From an uncultured Treponema sp. (GTDB lineage: Bacteria; Spirochaetota; Spirochaetia; Treponematales; Treponemataceae): a DNA stretch of 64,000 bases. The notes under the pieces were generated by a model. The model was given only the letters and a program-made list of their open reading frames with translations. It was not told where the DNA came from and did not search any database. Location: contig CAMVHR010000002.1 in NCBI GenBank assembly GCA_947167345.1, forward strand, positions 1 through 64,000, read 5' to 3'. The position numbers and the translations under genes were made by a program. Positions 8,095-16,940 of the stretch are shown piece by piece; position 1 is the stretch's first letter; each line of letters begins with the position of its first letter.

Positions 8095-9555
8095 ATGTTT
8101 GCATTCCGCTTTGCCCTGAAAAATGTTCTTTCCAGAAAAAGCTCCCTGGTCATTATTTTATTCATTGCTTTTTCAATTTCTTTACTGGTCGTCTCCAATG
8201 CCATATTTGACGGTACTGACAGCGGCATGGAAAAAACGTTTATAAACAGTTTTACAGGAAATATCGTTATTCGCCCAAAATCTGATGTTCCAATGAGTCT
8301 TTTCGGCGATGAAACTCCTTTGACGGGAAAGCTTACGGCAATCCCGGAGCTTGTTCCATATCAAGAGGTATATGACTGCGTTTCTGCAACTGAGGGAATT
8401 GATGTTATTCTTCCTCAGATTACGGGTTTTTCATCCATTCAATACAGGACTGTCGAAGGTCGCCTTGATCATGACGAGTTTTATTTTTTTGGTGTTGAAG
8501 GTGAGCAATACGTAAATAATATGCCGGGCATCCGTTTTATTGAAGGAAAAGCTTTTTCAAAGGGAGAGAAGGGCATAATGCTCAGCAAGGCAGCCTTAAA
8601 GGCAATGGAAGAAGAAAGCGAATGCCCCATTGATGTAAAGGTTGGCGATAATCTGACTGTTTATTTTACAGACGGTGTTTCTATGACTATCCGTTCTGTT
8701 CCCCTTACAGGCATATATGAATATGAGGTCGAAAATGCTACGCTTGATCAGATTGTAATTATTGACCCTGTGACATTGCGTGCCATCCATGAAATTCAGG
8801 ATGTTGTGTCTGATGAAGAAATAGATCCTGATAACATAAATCTCATAAATTCTGGTATTGATGATTTGGACGCTCTTTTTGCAGATGCTTCTGATACTGA
8901 GGGAACTGAATCTTTGGAACAGGATTTCGGAACTCCTGTAGCAGACATTGCGTCAGACTCCGACAGCAAGGTTTGGACGTTCCTTATTTGCAAGACTTCT
9001 GAAAATGTCAGCATCAATAAGATTATACGCAGCCTGAATGCAGAATTCAAAAAGAACGATTGGCCTGTACAGGCTGTAAAATGGCGTTCTGCAGCCGGCG
9101 GTTCTGTTGCCATGGTCTTTTATTTGAGGGTAATCCTTAATATTGGTATTCTTCTGATTCTTTTTACAGGCTTTATTGTAATTGCCAACACTCTTATTAT
9201 TTCTTCATTGAGCCGTGTGTGCGAGACTGGTACATTACGTGCCATTGGTGCCGGAAGAAGTTTTGTCGCACTTCAGTTCCTGTTTGAAACTGCAATTCTG
9301 ACTGTTGCCGCCGGCATTGCAGGCTGTGTGATTGGCATTGCATTAAATGCCCTGATTCATAGCCTTAACATTCATATTGGCAACAGCCTGCTTGTTCAGC
9401 TTTTCGGAGGTTCTTATATTAGAACTGTGCTTACGGCTTCAAATCTCTTAAGCTGCATGGGGCTGTCGTGTCTGCTTGCCATAATCGGCTGGCTGTATCC
9501 GTTGCGTATAGCCTTGGGTACTAATCCTGTTGTTGCAATGAGGGGGCAGGCATAA
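8095..9555 (+). CDS. FtsX/LolC-E-type ABC permease
   Basis: From the chosen ATG the protein has 486 residues. It has one N-terminal TM helix (about 17-38), a large periplasmic MacB-like domain (about 45-340) and three C-terminal TM helices. The last block carries the family signature RVCETGTLRAIGAG just after the second helix. The ORF track's upstream start overlaps the divergent ATPase and is rejected. The stop overlaps the next permease's start (TAATG), so the two are translationally coupled. It probably couples ATP hydrolysis in the cytoplasm to moving a lipoprotein or lipid out of the inner membrane. Confidence 0.88.
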   Translation: MFAFRFALKNVLSRKSSLVIILFIAFSISLLVVSNAIFDGTDSGMEKTFINSFTGNIVIRPKSDVPMSLFGDETPLTGKLTAIPELVPYQEVYDCVSATEGIDVILPQITGFSSIQYRTVEGRLDHDEFYFFGVEGEQYVNNMPGIRFIEGKAFSKGEKGIMLSKAALKAMEEESECPIDVKVGDNLTVYFTDGVSMTIRSVPLTGIYEYEVENATLDQIVIIDPVTLRAIHEIQDVVSDEEIDPDNINLINSGIDDLDALFADASDTEGTESLEQDFGTPVADIASDSDSKVWTFLICKTSENVSINKIIRSLNAEFKKNDWPVQAVKWRSAAGGSVAMVFYLRVILNIGILLILFTGFIVIANTLIISSLSRVCETGTLRAIGAGRSFVALQFLFETAILTVAAGIAGCVIGIALNALIHSLNIHIGNSLLVQLFGGSYIRTVLTASNLLSCMGLSCLLAIIGWLYPLRIALGTNPVVAMRGQA

Positions 9556-10841
9556 TGAGGATGTTCTTTTCAAATCTAGCATTGCATACATTGATAAATA
9601 ACCGCAGGCAGTATATTTCTCTTTTTACTGTCTGTGTCGTAGGCATTGCAATAATGCTTTCTGCAGTGTGGATTACGGACGGTATGCTTAAGGCTGTGGA
9701 AGACAAGGCAAGAATTTATTATGGCGGTGACCTTGTTTTTATGGGCGGTATAAATGAAGAGAACATGGAAAACTCTCCTGAAAAAATGGAAGTTATAAAG
9801 TCTCTTGTTCCTGATGACATGGTTTTATCGTATCGTATTGAATATGATGCTCGCAGAACTCAGATTTTTTTTGAAGGAACAGGCATAAGACAGAGAATGT
9901 TTAAAGGAGTTGACTTTGATGATGAATATCAGCTGTTAAGCCGCATGAATTTTATAGAAGGTGGAGTTAAGACTGTTCCTGAACATAACAGCATGATTAT
10001 TTCTGAACCCATTGCTCGACAGTTAGGGGTAAAAGCAGGCGATAGTGTCATTCTTCAGGTAAAGACTGATAAAGGTTATATGAATACGCTTGACATGTAT
10101 ATTTCTGGTATATTTGTAGATTCAAGTTTGTTTGGCATGTATACGGCATATCTTGATATAAAAGCTCTCCGATTTCTTTCAGGTAGAAGTGAGGACTTTG
10201 TAAACAGAATATGTATGTATCAGCCTTCTAGACCTTTGTCAAATCTTACTGTATATAAATTGCAGAAAGAACTTGAAAAACACTTTTTTATGTATCCGCT
10301 GTCAGATAGTAAGTTAGACTTTGCACATGCGGCAGAAAAGCAGGAAAATCAGATGTATGCCCTGATTACCCTTGATGCAAACATAAAGGACCTGCAGATG
10401 CTTATAGATGCTTTAAAAGCCGTTGTCCTTCTTATAATTGTTATTCTTGTTTCAATTATTTCCGTAGGCATGGGCAGTACGTACCGCATTACTGTCATGA
10501 AACGTATTACAGAAATAGGAACATACAGGGCAATAGGCATGAAGCCCGCAGGTGTGCGGAATGTATTTCTGGTGGAATCCTTGTATCTTCTTGTACTCGG
10601 ATTTTTTGCAGCGGTTCTTTTGACCTTGGGAATAACATGGATTTTGTCTCTGTTTGACTTTTCTTTTATTCCAGCATTTGATATATTTCTTGAAAACAGT
10701 CACTTGTGTTCAAAAATAAGAATATTCAAATCTTTGGGGCTGTTTTTGATAATTGCTGTAACAACTATTTTATCTATGTTGTTTACAATACGTAATGTGG
10801 TTCACATTAGTCCTGTCAGCGCACTCGCGACAACGACTTAA
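9555..10841 (+). CDS. Second FtsX/LolC-E-type ABC permease
   Basis: 428 residues with the same plan as the preceding gene: TM1 about 21-42, periplasmic domain about 45-270, then three C-terminal TM helices with RITEIGTYRAIGMKP between the first two of them. The periplasmic domain is shorter than in its partner, which suggests a LolC/LolE-like heterodimer. The coding region starts inside the stop of the first permease and ends 21 bases before the LolA-like gene. Confidence 0.88.
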   Translation: MRMFFSNLALHTLINNRRQYISLFTVCVVGIAIMLSAVWITDGMLKAVEDKARIYYGGDLVFMGGINEENMENSPEKMEVIKSLVPDDMVLSYRIEYDARRTQIFFEGTGIRQRMFKGVDFDDEYQLLSRMNFIEGGVKTVPEHNSMIISEPIARQLGVKAGDSVILQVKTDKGYMNTLDMYISGIFVDSSLFGMYTAYLDIKALRFLSGRSEDFVNRICMYQPSRPLSNLTVYKLQKELEKHFFMYPLSDSKLDFAHAAEKQENQMYALITLDANIKDLQMLIDALKAVVLLIIVILVSIISVGMGSTYRITVMKRITEIGTYRAIGMKPAGVRNVFLVESLYLLVLGFFAAVLLTLGITWILSLFDFSFIPAFDIFLENSHLCSKIRIFKSLGLFLIIAVTTILSMLFTIRNVVHISPVSALATTT

Positions 10842-10862
10842 TTTTATATTTTGGGGTTAGAA

Positions 10863-11675
10863 ATGAAATTAGAAATGAAAAAGGGAATTGCATCAAAAAT
10901 CATCATATCGGTATTAGCCTGTGCTTTGACTGTTTCTGCAGCATTTGCAGACAGCCTTTCTTCTTCAGAGGCATCTGCCCTTCTCAAAAAGACAGATGCA
11001 ACTACAGCATTTTCTGGTACGGACTTTACCGCAAACTATTCGCTTGTTCAGGAAAAGCCTGGACAGGGAAAGACAGAAAAGTCTGTAATCATGTACAGAC
11101 GCGATGACGCTTCGTCTTATACAATCCTTTTTACAGCTCCTGCTTCTGACAGGGGTAAGGGATATGTTCAGTTTGACCAGAATATCTGGTTCTACGATCC
11201 TGCAGACAAGCAGTTTGTTTTCTCAAGCTCAAAGGATAAGCTTTCTGGTACAAATGCTACAACCGCGGACTTTACACCTCAGCATTACACTGAAAAATAC
11301 AAGATTAAGTCTGCTGAGCGGGAAAAGCTCGGAAGCCTCAAGTGTGTCGTATTCGATCTTGCTGCAAAGGTTGACGACGTAAACTATCCTTCAGTAAAAC
11401 TTTGGGTAACTGAAGAAGACGGACTTATCCGCAAGAAGGAAGACTACAGCCTTTCAGGTCAGCTTTTGAGAACAACAGCCATTCCTTCATATCAGAAATA
11501 TACAGGTCATTCTGTTCCTGACAGAATGCTGATTATTGATAATCTTCGTGGAAAGAAAATCAATAATAAAATGCAGTATGAGCAGACTCAGATAACAATT
11601 TCAAATGTTTCGTTTGCAAAGCAGAATAATACTGTATACACAAAGAAATATGTTGAGATGATGAGCAGTAAGTAA
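10863..11675 (+). CDS. LolA-like periplasmic outer-membrane sorting protein
   Basis: An N-terminal signal peptide (KIIISVLACALTVSAAFA) is followed by an all-beta protein. Its pattern (SVIMYRRDDASSYTILFTAP, DRGKGYVQFDQNIWFYDP, LWVTEEDGLIRKKEDY) is that of the LolA-like 'outer membrane lipoprotein-sorting' family. In that fold a half-barrel shields a lipid or acyl chain in the periplasm. I placed the start at the ATG at 10863; GGGG lies 6-7 bases upstream. The stop overlaps the next gene's start. Position between FtsX-type permeases and a predicted barrel supports a carrier role across the periplasm. Confidence 0.82.
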   Translation: MKLEMKKGIASKIIISVLACALTVSAAFADSLSSSEASALLKKTDATTAFSGTDFTANYSLVQEKPGQGKTEKSVIMYRRDDASSYTILFTAPASDRGKGYVQFDQNIWFYDPADKQFVFSSSKDKLSGTNATTADFTPQHYTEKYKIKSAEREKLGSLKCVVFDLAAKVDDVNYPSVKLWVTEEDGLIRKKEDYSLSGQLLRTTAIPSYQKYTGHSVPDRMLIIDNLRGKKINNKMQYEQTQITISNVSFAKQNNTVYTKKYVEMMSSK

Positions 11676-12904
11676 TGATGCGACAGTTCTGCTGCTTGTT
11701 TCTGGCACTCTGCATCCTTTCACTGCCTCATGCTGCTTTTGCACAGGAAGAAGATTCCTTTGACGTGGACAGTATGTTTGAAAGTGCAGAAGATGTTGAA
11801 GTGCCAAAGGAACAGGAGCAGTCTGCACCTCCTGTGGTAACGCCAGTCGCGGGAGACATGCTGCAGAATATAAAACTGTACGGTTCTTTTAATGCATCAA
11901 TGGGGCTTGTTGGAAAGATTTATCCCGATGACTTATTGATGCCTTTTGCTTCTTTTGAAAACTATCTTGGTTTTACTGCCCGTCCTGCAAAAGACATTTC
12001 TGTAAAGGGCCAGGTTTACACTTCTTTTCCAAATTTTGAAATAACTATAGACCAGCTTTATTTTGATTACATTCTCGAAGATTTCATGTACATAACGGCA
12101 GGAGCAACCGCTACAAGCTGGGGAAATTCACTGCTTTTTGATACAAATATTCTGGACGATGAGTCTGATGATGTAACGGTTTTGTTTAAGACGGAGCATG
12201 AAGCAACAAAGCGTTTCGATGCCATTTTTACAATTCCTGTCGGCCGTGGTCAAATTCAGGCAATGGGCATGTACAAAAGCAGCAATGTTGATGATTTGAG
12301 TTCAAAATACCTGTCTTATGCTGGTGCTGTAGAATATCCTCTGGGGCCTCTTTCAATAAAGCTGTTTGGCCGTAAATGGGCATCTGCCGATCCAAAGGCA
12401 ATGCAGCCTGCGCTTGGTGCTGAAATTACGACAGATTTGTTTGGCAACCATATTAATTTGTGGGGAAAGGTTCATTTTCCTCGCGGTGATTTTGAAGACG
12501 TTTCCTATGCAAAGTTCGTCGGCGGCTTTAGCCGACTCTGGTCAACAGAGAACATGGGAAAGATTGGTTTTTGTGCTGAATATCAGTTTATTTATGATTC
12601 CCGCTCTACGGAAACAAAGAAGGATGCCAAAAGATCAAACAATCTCGGCTTTACATTTGTGTGGCGTCATATTGCAAAGTCCGACATTTCTGTTGCAGCC
12701 AACTGGTATCTGAATCTTGATGAAAACTCCGGTTACTTTATTCCAAGCCTGTCTCTTGATACATTCTCTCATGTAACGATGACTTTCATTGCGCCAATTA
12801 TTTACGGTGGCGCAAGCTATACGTACAAGACTACATTTAATTCTACCAAAGATTTACCGACTATTCTTCTTGGCGTAATATTTACACTCTCGCTTGATTA
12901 CTAA
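11675..12904 (+). CDS. Predicted outer-membrane beta-barrel protein
   Basis: The 409-residue protein has a signal peptide (QFCCLFLALCILSLPHAAFA). An acidic linker (about 25-50) follows, then about 350 residues of alternating, aromatic-rich strands ending in a C-terminal hydrophobic strand (LLGVIFTLSLDY). That layout suggests a transmembrane barrel, though no named porin family is recognised. Translation is coupled to the LolA-like gene (TAATG). It may be the outer-membrane acceptor or exit point of the ABC/LolA-like system. A terminator follows 2 bases after the stop. Confidence 0.65.
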   Translation: MMRQFCCLFLALCILSLPHAAFAQEEDSFDVDSMFESAEDVEVPKEQEQSAPPVVTPVAGDMLQNIKLYGSFNASMGLVGKIYPDDLLMPFASFENYLGFTARPAKDISVKGQVYTSFPNFEITIDQLYFDYILEDFMYITAGATATSWGNSLLFDTNILDDESDDVTVLFKTEHEATKRFDAIFTIPVGRGQIQAMGMYKSSNVDDLSSKYLSYAGAVEYPLGPLSIKLFGRKWASADPKAMQPALGAEITTDLFGNHINLWGKVHFPRGDFEDVSYAKFVGGFSRLWSTENMGKIGFCAEYQFIYDSRSTETKKDAKRSNNLGFTFVWRHIAKSDISVAANWYLNLDENSGYFIPSLSLDTFSHVTMTFIAPIIYGGASYTYKTTFNSTKDLPTILLGVIFTLSLDY

Positions 12905-12936
12905 AAAAGGCACTTCCTTTTCAGAAAGTGCCTTTA
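12903..12936. terminator. Bidirectional terminator between convergent genes
   Basis: The stem is AAAGGCACTT / AAGTGCCTTT with a short loop. The T-run is stronger on the minus strand (T6), serving fabV, and short on the plus strand. Confidence 0.85.
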
Positions 12937-12945
12937 TGTATTAGC

Positions 12946-14175
12946 TTAGTCTATGCTGGTCAAATCTGTAACGTCTTTTCCGTAGTCAATTCCCTCTACA
13001 TCAAATCCGTTTATTGCAAGGAAATCGTGCCGTATTCCTGCAAGGTCAATTACCTGCTCAACATTTGCTTCTGTTATGTTTGGCATTATCTTGTCTACTT
13101 CTGCCTGAACATCGGCTGCAAGTTCCCAGTCATCAATGCGTATTCTGTTTTCTGAGTCAACAGGAACAGTTCCAGCTCCGTTGTCCGCACCCGTATAAAG
13201 GCGTTCAGCAAACAGGCGCTCCATCTGCTCAATACATCCTTCATGAGTACCCTTTGCCTTCATAACCTTGAACAGGGCACCAAGATAAAGGGCAATGATT
13301 GGAATTACAGACGATGAGCGTGTAATGAGCCCCTTGTTTACACTGACATAAGCAGCACCACCGACAGCCTTAAGAGCCTTGTCGATGTTCTTTGCACGTG
13401 CTTCAAGGTCTTTTTTTGCAGCTCCGATTGTACCGTCGCGGTAGATAGGGTGTGAAAGTTTTGGTCCTATATATGAATATGCTACAGTACGGCATCCTTG
13501 TGCCAGAACATCAGCTTCTGAAAGCTGCTTGATCCAACGCTCCCAGTCTTCGCCACCCATAACTTTTACCGTGTTTGGAATTTCGTCGCCCTGTGCAGGC
13601 TCTGCTGTCATTTCAGAGAGCTTTCCTGTCATCATGTCGAGTGCGGCACCACCGTAAGGCTGTCCTACAGGTTTAATTACGGACTTGTACATTACCTTTG
13701 TATCCGGGTCTGTTCTGACAGGGCTTGCAAGGCTGTAGACAATAAGGTCAAACTTTGTTCCCCAAGCCTTTACCTGATCAATTACAGTCTTGCGGCATTC
13801 ATCACTGTATGCGTCTGCATTTATGGTGACTGTCTTAAGGCCTTCTTTCTGTGCGGCTCTGTCAAATGCCTTGTTGTTATACCAGCCTGGAGTTCCTCCG
13901 CGCTTTTCTGAAGCTTCTTTTTCAAATGAAACACCTATAGTATCGGCACCGTATTCAAAAGCTGCTGCTATTCTGCTACCCAGACCATAACCAGTAGAGC
14001 ATCCGAGTACAAGAACGGTCTTAGGACCTTTGCCGCCTTCTTTTACTGTCTTTATTCCGCGCTTTGCTTTCTGGCTTTTTGCGTATTCAATCTGTCTTTC
14101 CGTTTCTTTTGCACATCCTGCAGGATGTGAGTTTATGCAGATGTTGCTGCGAATCATCGGTTTAATGACCATCAT
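12946..14175 (-). CDS. fabV: Trans-2-enoyl-CoA reductase, FabV/TER family
   Basis: This NADH-dependent reductase converts trans-2-enoyl-CoA (crotonyl-CoA) or enoyl-ACP to the saturated thioester, in butyrate-type metabolism or fatty-acid synthesis. The 409-residue length matches the family. The N-terminal MIRSNICINSHPAGC, the extended dinucleotide loop VLVLGCSTGYGLGSRIAAAF and the catalytic Tyr-x8-Lys (YRDGTIGAAK) are all present. AGGAGA lies 5 bases before the ATG. It is a single-gene unit ending in the bidirectional terminator. The enzyme is well known from Treponema denticola, which supports the taxonomic call. Confidence 0.97.
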   Translation of the reverse strand: MMVIKPMIRSNICINSHPAGCAKETERQIEYAKSQKAKRGIKTVKEGGKGPKTVLVLGCSTGYGLGSRIAAAFEYGADTIGVSFEKEASEKRGGTPGWYNNKAFDRAAQKEGLKTVTINADAYSDECRKTVIDQVKAWGTKFDLIVYSLASPVRTDPDTKVMYKSVIKPVGQPYGGAALDMMTGKLSEMTAEPAQGDEIPNTVKVMGGEDWERWIKQLSEADVLAQGCRTVAYSYIGPKLSHPIYRDGTIGAAKKDLEARAKNIDKALKAVGGAAYVSVNKGLITRSSSVIPIIALYLGALFKVMKAKGTHEGCIEQMERLFAERLYTGADNGAGTVPVDSENRIRIDDWELAADVQAEVDKIMPNITEANVEQVIDLAGIRHDFLAINGFDVEGIDYGKDVTDLTSID

Positions 14176-14190
14176 GTTCTCCTATGAAAC

Positions 14191-14209
14191 GCTCCCAAAG
14201 TGTGGGAGC
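14191..14209 (-). terminator. Hairpin between DUF799 gene and fabV
   Basis: GCTCCCA and TGGGAGC form a perfect 7-bp stem with a 5-base loop, about 60 bases after the DUF799 stop and just before the fabV Shine-Dalgarno. It lacks a T-run, so termination is plausible but weak. It could instead be a 5' UTR structure. Confidence 0.4.
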
Positions 14210-14268
14210 TTCTTTGAAAATGCCTTTACATTTTACAGCTTTTTGTCATAATGCGTCAATGAGCAACT

Positions 14269-15006
14269 TTATTTCTCTGGAATATTAATTGTAACTGTAT
14301 TGCTGCCTGGGCTGTCGTTTTTGTCCTGTCCGTAGCGTCCGCTGTATTTTCCTCGAGGAATGTCAGCTAATGCCTTGTTGTTACACTTTACGGCCATGTC
14401 TACAAAGTCCGTGACGGCTGTAGAAATTGAGCTGGCAACTACATTTATAAGAAAGCCCAAAAAACTGTCACTGTCAGTTACTTCAAGAGATGAATCTACA
14501 ATAACGTTTCCGCTTTTTTTGTAAAGGGTCTCGTTCGTCTTTGTTGAACGGAAAATATAGTCAATCTTTACCGTAACCGTGTAGTCCAACATGCTCTTGT
14601 TCCATGACTTTATGACTGTAAAAACCGCTACATCGGCACCAAAAATCTCCCTGAACTTTGACAAGTCTTTGTCTAGAAAAAGCTCTGCGTCATAGGCACT
14701 TTCCCTTTGGAGCGTTTCAAGCGTAAGGTAAGGCGGAAGGACGTAATATCCTGCATCTGCAATAGGTACGCTCAGCGTGGAATAGAAAAAATCCTTTGCA
14801 TCTACATTCGCACTGTTGTTGATGGGAGGCATTATGAGCATGACTACAGGATCTTCTTCGTACATCTGCCTGTAAGTATTTCCTTTGGTTGGACGCTCGT
14901 ATCCGCTGTTTCCAACATCAAAGGATATGCAGGATGTCAGTGAGAAAGCAAGTAGCAGTGTACAAATAGCCATGAATGACAGACGGAATTTACTTTTTCT
15001 GTTCAT
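14269..15006 (-). CDS. DUF799/GNA1162-family lipoprotein
   Basis: A 245-residue protein with a lipobox (FSLTSC, Cys near 26). It carries the family segments VVMLIMPPINNSANVDAKDFFYST, DAGYYVLPPYLTLETL and FGADVAVFTVIKSW. The family is known from Neisseria (GNA1162) as a surface lipoprotein encoded beside CsgG-like and DUF4810 proteins. Its start overlaps the end of the DUF4810 gene by 17 bases. It probably sits on the outer membrane as part of the CsgG-type complex. Confidence 0.85.
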   Translation of the reverse strand: MNRKSKFRLSFMAICTLLLAFSLTSCISFDVGNSGYERPTKGNTYRQMYEEDPVVMLIMPPINNSANVDAKDFFYSTLSVPIADAGYYVLPPYLTLETLQRESAYDAELFLDKDLSKFREIFGADVAVFTVIKSWNKSMLDYTVTVKIDYIFRSTKTNETLYKKSGNVIVDSSLEVTDSDSFLGFLINVVASSISTAVTDFVDMAVKCNNKALADIPRGKYSGRYGQDKNDSPGSNTVTINIPEK

Positions 15007-15361
15007 CAGTAAACCTCTTTAGTATTCTGTTTATGAATACGCTGGATTCAGGGTAAAGTTCCATTTCTTTTTTGAGCATGGCAATGCCTTTTTCCCTGTT
15101 GCCTTCCTTTATGAGTGCCCATCCGTAATCCGCATAAATTCCAGGAGGAACAGCTTTTCTAGCTGCCCTCTGGCTGTTTATCATGCTTTCGTAGCACTGT
15201 ATGAGCGACTTATACGAAGAAGAATCATTCTTTTTCAGATATTTGTACGATTTGTCCTGATAGCCATACCAGCTGTACAGTGTTTCTGCACTTGCCGGCA
15301 GGCAGAATGAGAGGCTTACGATTAATGCCGTAAGGATTGACTTCACTCTTTTCATGGGCAT
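14990..15361 (-). CDS. DUF4810-family exported protein
   Basis: 123 residues: a signal peptide ending ASA, then LYSWYGYQDKSYKYLKK and a short helical repeat-like region (YADYGWALIKEGNREKGIAMLKKEMELYPES) typical of DUF4810. Unlike many relatives it lacks a clear lipobox cysteine before the mature start, so it may be periplasmic. It begins 1 base after the upstream lipoprotein's stop and overlaps the DUF799 gene, so it is tightly coupled. Confidence 0.8.
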   Translation of the reverse strand: MPMKRVKSILTALIVSLSFCLPASAETLYSWYGYQDKSYKYLKKNDSSSYKSLIQCYESMINSQRAARKAVPPGIYADYGWALIKEGNREKGIAMLKKEMELYPESSVFINRILKRFTDEQKK

Positions 15362-15362
15362 G

Positions 15363-15719
15363 TTACGGCAGATAGATGATTCTTATTTCCTGTGCCGCAA
15401 CAAAAATGTCTCTTGAAACAAGAATGTTGCCCTTGGAATCGAATACCTGCACGCTGTGTCTTCCCGTAGTAACTGCATAATTATGGTCACTTTCTATTGT
15501 TCTGTCTTCTGAACTGATTACTTTTGCCTTGATTGTCACGTCTTCGTCAAAGACTGCCGTAACGTTCTTGTAGTTTGAGGAACTTACAAACTGTACATAA
15601 CCGACATCAGGCATTCCATGCGATACGCTACGGGGACTTTCACAGCCAGAAAAAAAAGCTGCCGCAAGGACTGCAAGAACGGCAATTGCAAAAAGTTCGA
15701 AGAAATTAAGTTTTTTCAT
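15363..15719 (-). CDS. Small lipoprotein of the CsgG cassette
   Basis: 118 residues with a hydrophobic leader and lipobox (AAAFFSGC, Cys about 26). A beta-rich domain follows (GYVQFVSSSNYKNVTAVFDEDVTIKAKV, HSVQVFDSKGNILVSRDIFV) that resembles small PEGA/Ig-like decorations, but I recognise no named family. It is embedded between csgG-like and DUF4810 genes with 1-base gaps. This position is an addition to the usual three-gene CsgG/DUF4810/DUF799 cassette. Confidence 0.7.
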   Translation of the reverse strand: MKKLNFFELFAIAVLAVLAAAFFSGCESPRSVSHGMPDVGYVQFVSSSNYKNVTAVFDEDVTIKAKVISSEDRTIESDHNYAVTTGRHSVQVFDSKGNILVSRDIFVAAQEIRIIYLP

Positions 15720-15720
15720 G

Positions 15721-16686
15721 TCATTTACCTCTTATTTCATAGTCTGAAAGTTTTGAAGAATCTATTGGCGTTCCCGCATACTGAACGTATGAATATTCAT
15801 TTGTAGCCGTAGAACCACCTGTTGACTGAACTGTAACAGTTCCTATCTGCTTTCCAGGAAGCTCCATGTTCATGCCTGTCTGAGGATTTTTGACCTTCTT
15901 GCCCCTCTGGTACACCTGGAATACATTGCCCGGCTTTACGCCCTGCTTTGCACCACCTGCAATAATCATGCCGTCTGCATCATAGGAAAGAATGTAAGAT
16001 TTCCAAGGGTTGTCCATACACTTGTTTATGACGTTTTCTACAAGCTGTGAGATGGCGGCACTGATTGCCTTGTCGCTCAATGTTGCATCGTAGCCTGCCT
16101 GACCTCCGAATCCTAGCACTGTGGAAGCCTCAGTTTCTGCTTCTCCAAGACCTTCTTCCGCATAGATGATTTCTCCTGTTGAAACATCAACAAGCCTTAT
16201 GCTTACTCCAGCCTGTACGATTTGCCTTTTTGTCTGTGTAAAGATTCCTGTTTCGCCAGTATTCTTGCGTCCGAACTGGGTAACAGAGCCTATTATGAGA
16301 TAGTCTGCGCCAACTTTTTGTGCGGCTTCGCTTTGACCTGAATATTTAAGTTCTTTTTCGATGAGTTCTGCGTCTGCACGTTCCAGAAGAATGAATTTGC
16401 CTGATGAAGTAAGACGTGTTGAAAGAATGTCCACAGCCTGCTTTCCAAGAGGGTCATTGTTCTTGTCGTAAAAAGCTCCTTTGGCATATTCCGTTTCGTT
16501 TGAAAAACGGGCGATAGCAACCTTTCTTTTTAGTCCTTGATAGGCTGCTGCCGTAGGCTTTGAACTCTGTTGAGCAAGGGCAGAAGTATTTGCCTTCGGA
16601 GTGTCTGGATGAGAACTTACGCATCCTATGAATGCGGCAGGAACAACAAGCAACAGTATGTACTGAACTTTTCTAATAAAACTCAT
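15721..16686 (-). CDS. CsgG/HfaB-family outer-membrane lipoprotein
   Basis: 321 residues with a lipobox (AAFIGC) and a CsgG core: KVAIARFSNETEYA, LSTRLTSSGKFILLERAD, GADYLIIGSVTQFG and the amphipathic VQAGVSIRLVDVSTGEIIYAEEG. A C-terminal extension of about 90 residues after the CsgG core looks like an extra beta domain (GGAKQGVKPGNVFQVYQRG). CsgG forms oligomeric outer-membrane secretion pores. AAGGAG precedes the ATG. No curli subunit gene is nearby, so the substrate is probably one of the co-encoded lipoproteins or remains unknown. Confidence 0.88.
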   Translation of the reverse strand: MSFIRKVQYILLLVVPAAFIGCVSSHPDTPKANTSALAQQSSKPTAAAYQGLKRKVAIARFSNETEYAKGAFYDKNNDPLGKQAVDILSTRLTSSGKFILLERADAELIEKELKYSGQSEAAQKVGADYLIIGSVTQFGRKNTGETGIFTQTKRQIVQAGVSIRLVDVSTGEIIYAEEGLGEAETEASTVLGFGGQAGYDATLSDKAISAAISQLVENVINKCMDNPWKSYILSYDADGMIIAGGAKQGVKPGNVFQVYQRGKKVKNPQTGMNMELPGKQIGTVTVQSTGGSTATNEYSYVQYAGTPIDSSKLSDYEIRGK

Positions 16687-16716
16687 AAAATCTCCTTTAT
16701 TTTATATAGTTTAAAT

Positions 16717-16743
16717 ATTATATCCTACTTTTATAAATAACAA
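16717..16743 (-). promoter_or_regulatory. Candidate promoter of the csgG-like operon
   Basis: On the minus strand there is a perfect TATAAT with a TTGTTA 15 bases upstream. This lies about 30 bases before the ATG, leaving room for a normal leader with AAGGAG. Confidence 0.45.
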
Positions 16744-16940
16744 CAGTTTTTTTTGCATTGTTACAAAAAAGATGGCATTTGTTCAATAAGGATTTTGGAA
16801 CCTTTGTCTATATTGTATATGGAATTTTGCTAAAAACCCCTGCCTTATTAAGCTCCATGAGTCTAGTATTTTGATATGACCGTTTTTATGTGGTACGCTT
16901 GATTATAACCATTCAGTTTTTCAGGAGTCATATATACATC

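Noticed and set aside
12928-13155. Plus-strand ORF of 75 residues at the fabV 3' end
   Set aside because: It is antisense to conserved FabV residues and lies behind a terminator with no Shine-Dalgarno.
14109-14128. CACATCCTGCAGGATGTG palindrome
   Set aside because: It lies inside fabV and encodes the conserved NSHPAGCA segment, so coding constraint explains it.
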